A DNA stretch of 64,000 nucleotides from Volvariella volvacea V23 (lineage: Eukaryota; Basidiomycota; Agaricomycetes; Agaricales; Pluteaceae). Made by a program: the position numbers and the translations under genes. The stretch is from NCBI GenBank assembly GCA_000349905.1, contig KB722739.1, positions 1,417,905-1,481,904 on the forward strand, given 5' to 3'. The notes beneath the pieces are model-generated. The model was given only the letters and a program-made list of their open reading frames with translations. It was not told the origin of the DNA and searched no databases. Positions 12,134-24,192 of the stretch are shown piece by piece (the first letter of the stretch is position 1; each line of letters starts with the position of its first letter).

Positions 12134-14100
12134 CTACTTCTGACGTGCCTCTGCCAGTACCTCTTCTAGTGCATTGATGATGGTTGTCACATCTCCGCGC
12201 TGGCCGTCAACCGCAGTGATACCCATATGCCTATCAAGTAGAAACACGTTAGAACAACTCCTCCGGTTCTGCTAGACGGTAGTTAGAACCTACCCAATTC
12301 GGAAGTATTTGTCTGAAGGGGGATGCCGATGAGCTCATTGAGAAAGAATATTACGACGCCATGACGAACCTTTGATAGCAGTATGTAACCCTCCCGCAAC
12401 GACGAGTCCCCGTTTCGCGAGACATGGTAATAAGTCGGCCGCACCCAATCCTTCAGGGTACCACAGCTGGATAGGTGGTGATCGAGCCAGGGACGAGAAA
12501 GGTTTGGCAAGCGGAGAGAAATCAGCCTCAAAGCAGCAAGTATAATGGGCCAACGTACAGCGGTCATCCCGTTCGCTGAATAGGCAGGGTCGAGGGGCAC
12601 TTGCTTAAGGCCGAGGGCTGTGGCAGCATCCTTGACACGTTGGCTTGCCTGTCGGTGGAGTTTGAGTCGTTCTTCGAGAGAAACGTCAGATCGGAGGATC
12701 AACTGTAGTGATTGGTGATAAGCATAGATGAGATTCACGGGAGGGGTGGCGAAGTATGCCGCTGTGCCACTCTCGTATGCTTTCATAATTGGAAGCCACC
12801 TGGAGATTTTATGAATGTGGCGATTGTATGCGAACGAGGCCTAACGTACTTCTTCCAGCTGGCGTAATACGAAGTGACAGGTGTTGATCTCGTCTCAAAA
12901 ACCTATTTGGAGATCAGTAAAAGTGAAGGGTCTGATCTTTCGGAGTAAACGAACTTGAAGGGCCCTCTGGCTGGCAACAAGGATGCTCAGGCCTGGGGGA
13001 GCACCCAAGCCCTTCTGGCTGGCCGTTAGCACGACGTCCAGGCCCCAGTCGTCCATTCGTATTTCCTCGCTGGCCACGGAGCACACAGCGTCCATGACTA
13101 TCTGCGGCGGGGTTCAGACAAAAGCGATTCTAGACCAAAACGTAGCGTACCAGTGTGTCAGGGGATACACGCTTGACTGTCTCCGCAATAGTTTTTGCAT
13201 CGGAAAGGACAGCTAGGAGAATGGAAATCAGAAACGGTTAGCGGCACCCTCATTAAACCTTACCTGTAGAGGTATCAACATGCGTGAATGTTAGGATTTT
13301 GTACTTCTTGGATTGCAATGCCTTTTCAATTTCGTCCTGCTTCACTGCGCCGCCAATTGGTGCTTTGACTTGGTCGACCTTGGTGCCATACGTCTGAAGG
13401 CTATATCCGGTTGTGAGTATCAACCCATCCCTGGTGGTATGACATCATTCACCAATCCGCGAAGCTATCACCAAAGTAACCACTATGTAGGACCAATGCA
13501 TTCTCGCCAGGTTCAACGAGATTTGCGGCAACCTATTTAATCATATATTCATCATGACCGATCCACGAGGGGCCCATGTTCTGGTGCTCACCTGATCCCA
13601 TCCCAGCGTACCGCTACCGCTGATTAGGAAAGGTTGACCATCCTTGGTCAATAGAACCTCTCTGCCAAGGCTAAGCACTAGCCAGAGATGAAGGGAAAGC
13701 TAAACAAACCGTGTCAAGCGAATGCAATCACCGAACACCGGAATGAAGGCTGGGGAGACATGGGACATGGATGGGTGCGCATTGGCAAACAGAACCTAGG
13801 TAACGTCGATCCATATTAAATCGTCAGATGTATTGAATTAAACTGCACCTCATCTGCGATTTCAATAGGCCCTGGGATTCTGAGATGATATGAGGAAATT
13901 GGATTAGGCTCTTTCAGGGGTTAGATACCTACACGAGCAATCTGCGATACAAGAATGGTTATAATTATGGGTTGGGATATGATTGATCTATCTCCGATTC
14001 TGGACCACGTACTTATGGGGTGCCTATTCCAGCATTAAGATGCGGATGCGGAATGAGGATGGAGCGCGCATACCTGCTTGAACTCTTCGCGTGTAGTCAT
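12134..14100 (-). CDS. AGX1: alanine:glyoxylate aminotransferase, copy A
   Basis: A PLP-dependent class V aminotransferase that converts glyoxylate and alanine to glycine and pyruvate. Fifteen exons (minus strand: 14074-14100, 14013-14023, 13933-13941, 13849-13879, 13710-13795, 13592-13670, 13453-13532, 13264-13400, 13151-13212, 12955-13101, 12850-12902, 12559-12799, 12370-12466, 12294-12312, 12134-12230) give 391 residues; yeast Agx1 has 385. Motifs: KLLVIPGPIE near the N terminus, SGSGTLGWD, THVDTSTAV, and TASQKGLGAPPG with the PLP lysine at about K204. Exons 2 and 3 are 11 and 9 nt. The C terminus (ARQK) is not a peroxisomal SKL signal. The frame stays open upstream for 46 codons with two more ATGs (see 14101-14238). 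Copy B lies 527 bp upstream on the same strand. Confidence 0.95.
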
Positions 14101-14238
14101 TGTCCTGGCCTGGATTTGGGCTGGGGGTCGTTGATGTATCAAGGAGGCAAAGGCGGGGATACGATGGGAGGAAATTCGGAAGGCTTGGGGGATGGCCCGA
14201 GGGATAGATATAGCAGGCAACATAACACCGCAAAACAC
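14101..14238 (-). other. AGX1: in-frame upstream extension of AGX1 copy A, presequence-like
   Basis: The copy A frame is open upstream to ATGs at 14238 and 14223. The added 46 or 41 residues hold several Arg and His but no Asp or Glu, with alternating hydrophobic residues (MLPAISIPRAI, then FRISSHRIP), as in mitochondrial targeting sequences. Starting at 14100 would give a protein without a presequence. Whether one or both starts are used cannot be told from sequence. Confidence 0.5.
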
Positions 14239-14627
14239 GTCCGAGCAGAGGTCCGGATGAAATGTCGCTGCAACTCAACTTCGTTGGTTTGTCTTCAGGG
14301 CTATTGTGCACTTCCCCACGTCGCTTGGCTCTTCGGACTCTTACCGGGGCGTTCAAGGTAAGAAGCCAAGTTCACGCTCGTTGTGCCCTCTCTAAATCCA
14401 TCCTTTCCCGTGTCGTCTATACCATCTTCCTGGTCATAGTCCCCCAAATATCACATGCGGACGACCGCAATTTCCGGGTGCATGTTCACGGTCAGGTATA
14501 CGGGATTCCGATGCGGGCAACGCGACCAACGACGGATCAAAGATGCCCAACAAAAATATATTCGCACATGGCTCTCCCATATGTATACTGCACTACAATA
14601 CAGGCACACGCCTGATCCTTCCTTGCT

Positions 14628-16636
14628 CTACCTTTCACTAGCAGATGCCGATGCAGGTGCGGGCGAGAAACCATCAACAAAGCTACCAGACGACTTTGTG
14701 GCCTTCTCTGCTCTCAACTCTGTTATGGATTTCTTCAGAGTCCTCTCAATTACATCAATGTCGCCACGGGCGGAGTTCGCAGCTGTGACACCCATATGGC
14801 TGTATAATAGTCAGGAATTAAGCGGCTGCAAAGAACGTGGAGGCACGAACCCGATTCGTATGTATTTATCTGGTGTTGTTGACGGTATTAAGTCAATCGG
14901 ACTACAGGATTTGTGGAAGAGACATACCCTTGATGTCCCCCAGCAAGCCACCGGCTACCACAACGCCTTGCGCAGATAGGCGGGGGAGGATCTCGGACGC
15001 TTTGATGTCATCTGGCAGATACGCCTGATCCAACCTGTGTCAGGTGTATTCACTCAAGGTGAACAACGAAGCTTACAGCAGTCATTCCGTTGGAGGCATG
15101 AGCTGAGTCTTTTGGCAACTGTCGCAGGCCTAGTTGATCTGCGATGGCTCGAACTCTGGCGCTGACTTGGCGTTGTATACGGAAGCGCTCTTGAAGCGAT
15201 GGCGAAGAAGCGGTCAGTTGTTTCAGTGAGGCGTGATAGGCGCGGACCAAGTTGACCGCTGGTGTGGCGAAATAGGCGGGAGAGCCGCTGCCATAGGCTT
15301 TCATGATGGGCAGCCACCTACGAGTGGTAAGCAAAAACAGTCGCAGCATCCATTTCGATGATGTGACTTACTTCTTCCAACTCGCGTAATATGAAGTAAT
15401 TGGGCCTTTGCGATTCTCGAATACCTGGTTTGGCGTTAGAAATATAGGACAAGTACACGCTCCTCCGAAATACCTTGATGGCCCGCTGACTTGCTACCAC
15501 GATGCTCAGACCCGGAGGTGCACCAAGACCCTTTTGGCTCGCCGTAATGACTATATCTATATCCCAAGCATCCATTCTGATCTCTTCCGTTGCCACGGAG
15601 CACACGCCATCCACGATAACCTGGAGTGGTGCCTCAAGATTTGTTGCATCTCATGGATCGAACTACTCACTAATGTCTCTGGGGATACTGTACGCACCAC
15701 CTCTGCAATACTCTTGATATCAGACAATACACCTAGCCGGTCGCATGTCAATATATGGTGCAAAAAACTCAACTAACAAAGCTTACCGGTGGACGTATCC
15801 ACGTGAGTGGTGGTGACAGCCTTATACCGTTTTTGCCTTAATATATCTGCAATGGTCCTCAGGTCTGCATAACCCCCAACTTCCGACCGTATTTGATCCA
15901 CTTTAGCGCCATAAGTGGTCAAGCTGTTTCGGGCATCAATCATTACTATTCAGGCATCAGTATCTTGCCCCGAAACAATACTGACCAGTCTGTAAAGCCG
16001 TCTCCGAAATAGCCTGTGTGAAGGACAAGCACGTTCTCTTCAGGCTCGATAAGATTTGCTGCAATCTGAGGTAGGACTTTGTGTTGGGTGTGTTGGCCGA
16101 AACGGCAGAACAATTGGCTTACCTGGTCCCAGCCCAGTGTCCCACTGCCACTGACGATGAAGGGCTGGCCAGTCGTTGTGAACAATACATCACTATACGA
16201 GAGTTAAAGGGAATCGTAGAGCGAAGAAGGGTGGGCATACCGAGTCATCTGGATGCATTCTTTGAAAATGTTCACGAACTCGGGGGATACATGGGAAACT
16301 GGTGGTTGAGCGATCGCTTCTAGGACCTTTGTACACGCGAGCGTTACTTAGGGCAATAGTTTATATGAACAACATGGGCGCACTTCGTCAGAGACCTCAA
16401 TAGGACCTGGAATACTATTCCTCAAGCGCTGAGCATAGCACCGTCAAGGGGTGGGCGGAAATGACTCACGCGAGAAGTCTTGGCCAATGCAATGAGAGGG
16501 CACATCAGTTCGTGAACATGACAGAATAAGTCATCATAACCTCACTTGTGGGGTGTCTGCGGCATGACGATTTTCAGTTTGTGAGTGAAGGATGGATGCC
16601 AGCGCAGCGCACCTGTTTGCCTTTATCTTGTGTCAT
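14628..16636 (-). CDS. alanine:glyoxylate aminotransferase, copy B (tandem paralogue)
   Basis: Fifteen exons on the minus strand (16613-16636, 16546-16556, 16470-16478, 16384-16414, 16241-16326, 16123-16192, 15986-16065, 15787-15923, 15671-15732, 15474-15620, 15372-15424, 15077-15317, 14928-15024, 14851-14869, 14628-14799) encode 412 residues. Twelve exons have exactly the length of their copy A counterparts, including the 11-nt and 9-nt exons; only the first, sixth and last differ. It keeps KLLAIPGPIE, SGSGTLGWD, THVDTST and the PLP-lysine motif TASQKGLGAPPG (about K200), so it should be catalytically competent. It differs from copy A in a C-terminal Ser/Ala-rich tail ending ASER and in lacking an obvious upstream presequence. 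Protein divergence is substantial, so the duplication is not recent. Confidence 0.94.
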
Positions 16637-17410
16637 GGCTTCAGGGGGGTAAATGGGGTTGTATAATTTGCGGGGTGGCAATAACAAGGATATGTTTGGT
16701 TAAAAAAGTCCAGGATCAAAAGTGATGGGTGGCCTCATCCCAATGGTCCTTGTTATTTTAAACACTGAATCCGAGATCAGGGTATGCGAGCCCTGTCCCC
16801 CATGGGCCAACATCTGTAACTGGTGCGACCTCATCGTGAACGTATTCTCGACGGAGTAAAGGGCCCGTTCGTTAGCGATAATGTGTCATTTTCCCCTGCA
16901 CGTTCGAGCCCCGAGCAGCGCAGATCCTGTCCGCGACATCGAACAACCCCAGGCGATGTATAGTGAATCCAAAAGCCAATAGTTCCCAACCCCATTGGTA
17001 AGATTCACCGTGGGCTAGTGTAGCGTTTGCCGCAGGCCTGGGAGGTGTCAGAAGGTGACCGTTTGTCCAGATGGTATTCGTGGAAAGGTCTACTGGTTGC
17101 AAATGAATGAGTGCAGGTCAGAAGGGCACAATATCTGTAGGTTTCACTCCCAAATAGCCAACCTATCCGCGTGCGACTGGACCGCAAGATGCTTGGTTGT
17201 TTCACCGAACTTCTATACATTCCACATCTTTTCTTAGACCACATCCACAAATCCTTATACGAAAAGACCAATATAGGGTGTCAACAAAAATAACTGTTCC
17301 AACTCGGAGAATAGAGAATGCCTACGGCCAACAATGATGTGCGTCGTCCGAAGTGCAAAGAACACGTATCCGCTACTCGAAATAGTGCAACATGCACAGC
17401 CTGCAATGGG
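16637..17410. other. intergenic, promoter of AGX1 copy B
   Basis: About 770 bp between the copy B start and the 3' end of the dynein gene. A 76-codon minus-strand frame (16872-17102) has ordinary composition but no family motif and no convincing splice partners, so I do not call it. Confidence 0.4.
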
Positions 17411-19896
17411 CTATCTCCCAGCTACAATTTTGGAGGAATCCAACTCTCCTATGCCATTAGCCTGACCACCACCAGCTACCCCAGCAATTGTCTTCTGCAA
17501 GTCCGTCCATTCTGATTCCCTGGGAATAGCCAGATCCCCAATGTCGTAGACGTACAATCTTCCATCACTTCCACCGAGGGCTGCACGTCGACCATCTTTG
17601 CTGTCCCACTGAAGCTTATTAATTGCACGGCCGGAACCAACCACCGTTGACACTGCTGGCACCTAGCGAAGAAAGCGGGGTTAGCCATTGTAGTCACTGC
17701 AGATCCTCAACGCTGCCCTTCATCTACTATCAACGTACCTCTGTGTCGGTATTCAAGTTCCACAAGTCAAATTTACCCGATCCATCCACCATGCCGAACA
17801 GAGCTGGATGGGCTGGATGCCATTTCACGTCATAAACGTAGTCATCCGCCTCATCAAACGAATAAATTGGAGAGATGCCGTGAGTGCTACTCGAGGGCTT
17901 CGTGAGTGATTTCGCTCGCCATAGCTTAACGGTCCAATCGACGGAACATGTAAGGAACAAGTCAGAAAAGTCAACAGGTCCGAGTTGAGGATGAAAGTTA
18001 ATCCCCATGACAGGACCAGAGTGACCCTTGTAAATATCGTATTGATTAAGACCGGCCTTTGCGCCGGCACGATCGTAACGATTAGCCTGGTAAACGTTAC
18101 CCTCTTCGGTACCAACCCAGAACGTCGTTGTTTCGTTGTCTGGGAAGTCTAGACAGGTGATAGCAACCTCTCCGGTCTTGTTATGACCAGCGTGCACTAA
18201 CTCCAGAGTTTCCTGTGCACGTATATTGGTTACCCAGGCTAGATGGTGAACGGACACTTGGGACTTGCCTGTGGTTGTGCAAGCATATCTACCAGCCAGC
18301 TGCATACCATACCATCTGTACTGCTTGTAATTAAGTTATGAGCATTCTGAGTGCCCACCATCTGCATAGCATATACAGGATGTGTGTGTCCAGCGGCTGA
18401 TAAGGGCGTCTTCAACACTGGCAAATGTTTTGACCGCGTATCCCAAAGCAATATCTGTCCAGAATAGGTCCCACCAAAGACTAGATTTGAGTGAAACGGC
18501 GAGAAGGTGACAGAAAGAACATCGGACTAGATAGTATCCATGAGATTACTCTCGGTTTGGAAGGATGGACAAACCTGTGAGTGGAATACAAACTCAGGTC
18601 GTTCTAGGAGATGAAGATTCCAAACAGCAACGATCCCATCAGGTTCATTCAGAGCAGCAGGATTTTTGTTGTAGGACGCCACACTGAGCTCTGGATACTG
18701 CACAATTGTGAGTACCGCATCGCACAACGAAGATCACACTTACCTTGGGTGACCAGTCCACATCGGTAATAGAACGATTTTTGCCATAGCGCTCATCATA
18801 AAACTCACAAACCCGCTTAACCCGCTTGCCTTCCGACTCATCACTGCAAAAGCAAATAAGTAAATGCAGAGTCTAACAACTTCCAAATGCTTACCCGCCA
18901 GATTCCGTTCCGATGGTGTAATCACGGATGTAGTCATAGCCGTCATTTAGGGCTCGCTGGACAATCTTTGATGATTGCTCGACGAACTCCAGGAATTCGG
19001 GTGCGGTAAGAATGCTGGCCCGTTCTTCCTCGCTCAGTTCTGCATTTACACAGGTTCAGCAAAGTGTTAAGCATGAGACGTAGGAGACATACCGCGAATT
19101 TCCTGTTCAATCTCCTTGTCCAATTGAACAGACTCTTCCTCCAGTTCCTTCTCCCGTGCAGCCCGCTCCTCCTCGATCTCCCGTTCCCTTTGGATTCGAT
19201 GTCGTTTATCTTCGTCATGGTCATGATCAAGAGCTGTGTCTGTTTCTGTAGCAGTAGTCTGCACCTCCTTGTTGTAGACAACGCGCTCCTTTGTTATGGT
19301 TATCAGCACAGTAGTCTACGACCGTGGGTTTGATACGACACCTTTTGAGGAAATTCGAATAGTTCTTGCTCAATGTCAATCAAGTCCGGGATGTAACGAG
19401 GAGTCATTGCCCTAACGTTCCAACATTTGATCCTGGGTAGGCATTCTCACATACGACTGGACACACCTCTCAAGTACATGGTCGGTCGCCGAGCTGGTGG
19501 ACCGATTGAGAGTTGCACCGACAGTGCGTCGATCCAAGGACTCCAAGTCACTTTGACGGCTCACCCGCCCAGATTGCGACAAAACAGACTGGCCTGGTAG
19601 TGGGACAGGGTGATGCAATGAAGGGGTGCCGGGTACAGAGGAAGATGGCGTTAGGTCCGCGCTCTCAAGACTTCTGCCAGAGCCTATAAGCGAAGAAACG
19701 AGAGACTCAATGTTCTCCCTAGCTGCTTGTGAGGTGCCCGGAGTCTATGCGTCCTTTAGCATCCCTCGCTGGAGACAGTGAGGAAGCATACTTCTTGTGG
19801 ATTCCTGTCCTGCCTCTGCCTCTCTTGGCGCATCTTGCGAAGCTCGGCAAGCTTTGCCCTCTTCGCCTCTATCTCAGCTCGTCGTTTCTCTGACAT
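17411..19896 (-). CDS. DYNC1I: cytoplasmic dynein intermediate chain (WD-repeat)
   Basis: Non-catalytic dynein subunit that links the heavy chain to light chains and to dynactin during retrograde transport and nuclear migration. Ten exons (19792-19896, 19467-19744, 19342-19411, 19093-19288, 18895-19039, 18744-18843, 18575-18697, 18269-18526, 17739-18212, 17411-17662; minus strand) give 666 residues. The N terminus is a charged helix ([16 protein letters not shown]), the dynactin p150-binding coiled coil typical of the family. A Ser-rich linker, YNKEVQT and a second charged helix follow, then a WD-repeat half with [23 protein letters not shown] and [10 protein letters not shown]. Intron 8 uses a GC donor (CAG|GCAAGT). 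An upstream ATG at 19959 is in frame, but family alignment favours 19896. It is the homologue of yeast PAC11, and is divergent from SEN2 across 118 bp. Confidence 0.95.
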
Positions 19897-20014
19897 CGAA
19901 GGGTATTGTGTGGATTCAAGTTGGCACTCGGCTACCACCATTGGAGTAATTGGATCCATCGCCTCACGTGATCAAATACTAATTCTGACTCTTGGTCGGT
20001 ATTCGACATCGCTC
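19897..20014. promoter_or_regulatory. 118-bp bidirectional promoter with CACGTG
   Basis: Everything between the dynein chain ATG and the SEN2 ATG. It contains a palindromic CACGTG at 19965-19970, the core bound by bHLH/Cbf1-type factors in fungi. Confidence 0.5.
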
Positions 20015-21421
20015 ATGTCCTCCATCGCTCCATCCTCGCGGGCTAAAGGGCCTCAGAAGTCGGGGGCCCGACGCACAGAGGCCAATAAAATATATGCCAA
20101 TCTACTCCCACTTCTTTTCCATGATCCACCACCCAGTCGAGTCAAGTCCGTCGTGGGTCTACTGGGCCTCTCCCTCACTCGAGTCGAGACCCCTCACTGC
20201 GAAGGCATTTTAGACACTTCAACACGCTCTGTATGGGTGACCAACCCCAACCATTCGATGGTCCTTTGGAGGCGTGGGTTCTTCGGCAAAGGCGATTTAT
20301 CCCGCAGTGAGCCCAGTTGGCTACAGAGACAAGTGAATCTTCGGAGAACCGATGGAAAACGTCCGTAGGCGAATTCCTTGCGTCTGCCTATCAGGTGGTC
20401 TGAATACAGTCTATGAACTCACGGATACCCAGAGATGACCTCTGAAGAGGTGACGGCGAAGCGCAGAGCAGAGCGAAGACAATTCAAAATTGATCGTGCC
20501 CAGGCAATTGCTGCAGCGGCAGCTCAGGCAGAACAGCTATTTGCAACAGAAGGACGCGTCGTAGTACCTGCACTCTCTGGGCCGGACATCCCATCTGCTG
20601 CCACATGGAAACCCTCAAGACCGGTGGAAGACCCTTCCCAACCTTCTCCAGAGCAGGATTCTGATGCAGACTCGGGAGAACCCCTGGAGGATATCGAACA
20701 CTTACGGTTAACTTTACAAGAAGCTTTCTTTCTAATATGGAATTTGGACTGTCTAACCATTGTAGACCCTACAACAGTACGTCAACCTCACAGACCCGTT
20801 CTTTCTACCTTACAGGAACTTTATGACAGGATCGTATTATGACTATACAAGATATTTGGCAGGCTTTCCAGGGATGTCATCTACCGCCATCTCCTGATCA
20901 CACACTGCAATTGCATTTTGACAACCCGTTCCTCGTACATTACGCCACATATCATCACTACCGCTCGCTTGGCTGGGTAGTGAAAAGCGGGATCAAGTTC
21001 TGTGCTGACTATCTGCTATACAAGCGTGGACCCGTCTTCTCGCATGCGGAGTAAGCCGTTTCCATCAAGTATGATTGCATATCTCATACTTCCACAGATT
21101 TGCTATTGTTGTTTGTCCAGTGTACGAGGATCCTGAGGATCAGACAAACTCCCCGGTTACCTTGCAAAATGCAGACACTTTCAATTGGTCGTGGCTCAGT
21201 ACACTAAATCGAGTCAATTCACAAGTGCAGAAGGTGAGCCGCACCGCCCGTTGCGTCGTTTAATCACTTACGACTTGTAGACATTAATTCTAACCTATGT
21301 GACAATCCCTTCACGGAAACGAGTGAACCCAGATGTCATTAAGTCACCAGCCTGCCTTACCTATTATGCAATCCGTGAAGTGGTCGTACGAAGGTTTGTC
21401 CCTGCACGCATGAGAGAGTAG
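20015..21421 (+). CDS. SEN2: tRNA-splicing endonuclease subunit SEN2
   Basis: Catalytic subunit that cleaves the 5' splice site of intron-containing pre-tRNAs. Five exons (20015-about 20332, about 20435-20776, 20830-21050, 21098-21233, 21281-21421), about 385 residues. The N-terminal part has [15 protein letters not shown], a hallmark of SEN2. A charged, Ala/Glu-rich linker follows ([17 protein letters not shown]). The C-terminal nuclease domain holds the catalytic triad: Tyr in YLLYKRGP, His in FSHAEF, and Lys in QVQKTLILTYV. Intron 1 is the one uncertain boundary: CAA|GTGAAT...GAG and C|GTCCGT...CAG both keep the frame. The ends of the protein and the other junctions are clear. It converges with the THP3-like gene across a gap-containing interval. 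Confidence 0.92.
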
Positions 21422-21907
21422 CGATACATTGCGCTTCTGGTCAATGGGACAATGCTTGGATTGAGGTTGATATATTGGTAATACATTAACACATTACATC
21501 CCACAATCGTCTCACCCAGCAAGGTCACTACGTCCCAGACGTTCCTCGCAATCTATTGAACGATGCATATAGGACGAAATCCGATACACATGGAGAACAA
21601 TGCAATTGTTGGAATGATGTAAGTAAATAAAGGACCCACAGTTTCAGGGTATTCAACGGGNNNNNNNNNNNNNNNNNNNNNNNNNNNNNNNNNNNNNNNN
21701 NNNNNNNNNNNNNNNNNNNNNNNNNNNNNNNNNNNNNNNNNNNNNNNNNNNNNNNNNNNNCGCGAATTGCTAGATTAATGCCGAATTGGATTTGCTATGG
21801 TTGCAGAGGTGGTACAACATAACGGAAGAGGCTGAAATAGTTACTGGTAGGTGGGGATATATCTGGGCGGATAGAAAGCACAAGAATGATGAAAAGGGTG
21901 AAATTGG
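21422..21907. other. intergenic with assembly gap
   Basis: Region between the convergent SEN2 and THP3-like genes, including 100 N at 21661-21760. A short plus-strand run (about 21525-21620, including GHYVPDVPRNLL) looks coding-like but cannot be joined to anything because of the gap. Confidence 0.4.
21661..21760. other. assembly gap (100 N)
   Basis: Exactly 100 undetermined bases, a placeholder of unknown true length. Confidence 0.99.
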
Positions 21908-23722
21908 TCAAATTGCACCCTTTATCATGACCTTGCGATATCTGTCCTCAAAGACTTGCTTGAGCTGTGGTAAGGCTGGTTTACAATCCAAAACTTTTTG
22001 GTTTTCTGGTTTTGTTGGATCAACGAAGAACGCGGCAGAATGGTTTGTCAGCCATTTGTGAGTGGAGGGAAGGTCATCGAAGGCCAATTCATTAAGTAGG
22101 AATGTTAGAGGAATTGTTCGATATCTACGGCAGTTCGTTCATTATAAATTAGCGAAACCTTTAGTTTAATGGACTTACGCTTTAGTGATGACCATTAGCG
22201 CTTTAACCCGCTCTCGATCAATAAAGTGATCCATGATATATGCGCCCATGTTAGGAGCGGATAAGTACAGCTCGAATAAAGAATGATAGTTGCCCATCGA
22301 CAGCGCCCTATGCACTGCTAATGCATGCCGGACGGCATCATCCTGTTTCTGTTTGTCTGTTAGTTGACCTACGTACAGGTTTAACTCTGTGCCATTGTCA
22401 GCAAGAGAAGGGAGGGAACGGTAAAACTCACCGCTTCGGTTCCTTCCATGGAGCAACATGAGGATGCGATATGCGGTGAATTCTTCAACTTTCCCGGGGA
22501 TCCCGAGTTCATAGAGTGTCTTTAAGGTAGCTTGACACTGATTGTACTCTACCATATCGTTCTAAATCAATGTGATTGAGTTACTGCACTATGAGTCAGT
22601 CATAAGGCCACCCACACTTTCCAAGGCCATTCGCGCATGAATCTCATAGACCTGAACCGTGAATTCATTCTTGATCCGTTGGACCTACCGAGCAGCATTG
22701 AAGATGCATCCAAAGTGCAGCCTGAGACGTACTGTTAGATCTTGTCGTAAGCTCTTGAATTGATTGCAGATCCAAGGGTATGCGACCTTTGCCTTCCACC
22801 TATTCTTTAGTTCCAGTAGAGTCTTTTGTAAAACAGGATAAGGTCGAATAGTTTCGGGCTTTGGCTCCTGTGGCAATCCCTCAATAATACATGACCAGTC
22901 ATTCGTGACATTGACCTACGCTAGTCAACCGTAGATAGTCTTTTAGAATTTCTTGAGAGGTGCCAACAATTGTATACCGGTCCCAGTCCATAACATTCTA
23001 TCATAATCCATCGTCAGTAGTTAATAGTCTCTTGCTGTGCCACAAAAGCGCATCGGAAGCCCTCTACTCACTGGATCTGCCTCAAGTTCATCGTTGTAAT
23101 TGCCATAAGTCATGTCCATCCGTGAGGTTGGGCGACTGTAATAAGAACTTGGACTTTGGTAATCTGACTTATTGTAATTTCCATGCTTATTCTTAGCTTT
23201 CTCCAGTTCGTGCTCTCTCTGGAATCGCTCTGCACGTCTATTCAATGCCAGTTGGTCGTTTGGATCCCACATTGCTACGCTGTTGGCTGCCACCTTCTGC
23301 GCAGCCTTTTTCGCCTTCTTGCTCATGGGAGGTTGATCCAGCCTGCCAAAGGGTAAACGCTTACTCAAAGCACATCAAAGCTTCACGAACGTCTTGCGCT
23401 TCAGATTGTTAAGAGTCGGCGGCGGTTTAGGTATCAGACTATACGAGAAAGTCAGCCAGAGCGGTCTGTTACGCAAGAGCCTAATGCGGTAACCTTTGAA
23501 GTTGAACACCAGCCCAGTCCGTCGTCCAAAGCGTGCCCGCCGAATATGCATCTGATATTACCTGTTTCATTTCAGCTTGTGCTTCTGCTTTATTGGAGTC
23601 CGTCAGCTGGCTCAAACATTTTGCAACCCAATCTCTATTTGGTCGTATTCCAGTTAGGGGAGCACATAGATGCATAATACGCCAACGCACTTGAGTTGGG
23701 GTGGCCAAGATGCCGATGACAT
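21908..23722 (-). CDS. THP3: SAC3/GANP-family protein, THP3/LENG8-like
   Basis: Family members couple transcription elongation, splicing and mRNP maturation (yeast Thp3 acts with Csn12). Ten exons (23691-23722, 23494-23634, 23391-23438, 23072-23342, 22920-22997, 22733-22867, 22616-22684, 22432-22561, 22179-22386, 21908-22124; minus strand) give 442 residues. The N terminus has the LENG8-type GTLWTTDW helix block. A basic patch (MSKKAKKAAQK) follows, then RYTIVGTSQEILKDYLRLTS and EPKPETIRPYPVL, and a SAC3/PCI-like helical half (FTVQVYEIHARMALE, ALSMGNYHSLFELYLSAP, LTFLLNELAF). The 45-nt intron at 22387-22431 is in frame without stops, so its retention would add 15 residues. The junction of exons 3 and 4 is the weakest, because the family is variable there. 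Confidence 0.88.
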
Positions 23723-24192
23723 GTTGATACGGTGAATGAAAGATTAAGATGAGTGTCAAGTAGGGAATCGAAGGCCGAACACCAGACGACCCAAGTCACG
23801 GTGTGGATTCCGCGGTGACCCCTGCAGTGCACAACAAGGACAAACATGGCTTAGGTTATATGTCCCTTCGAGATAATCTTTGCAGTAGCACCGAGATAGG
23901 GTAGATGTTCTAGTGCATGTCGACAGGCTCCCCTTTGTTGAATTTACCAGCGATATGAGATCCCAATTTGGATGTCCATCCTAGGGTGTTCAAAAGAATG
24001 CAAAGGTTGCATAATGGGCAGTAATGGTGGCAATTGTAAGCCAGGCCCGGAATGACGAATAGTTGCAAGAGGTCAAGTTGACTTTTATTAAGGAAAAAAC
24101 TAGTAGCTTGGTATAAGAAGCATATCACGCAGATACAGCGATACAGCTGGCAACTTTGAACTGAATTATTATTATTACTATCTTTTCTACCT
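23723..24192. other. intergenic
   Basis: THP3-like promoter side and the 3' flank of the HNH gene. It has an AT-rich stretch with TATTATTATTACTA at 24167-24180. No gene seen. Confidence 0.4.

Noticed and set aside
7227..16636. Idea that MET5 and the two aminotransferases form a sulfur/glycine metabolic cluster
   Set aside because: Adjacency alone is weak evidence, strands differ, no shared promoter exists, and neighbouring genes are unrelated housekeeping genes.
16872..17102. 76-codon minus-strand frame between aminotransferase B and the dynein chain
   Set aside because: Ordinary composition but no motif, no splice partners and no promoter signal that I could support.
21525..21630. Short coding-like run beside the second assembly gap
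   Set aside because: Too short, cut by the gap, and no family recognised.
21786..22061. 91-codon plus-strand frame
   Set aside because: It is antisense to the last exon of the THP3-like gene, where the minus strand gives clear family sequence.
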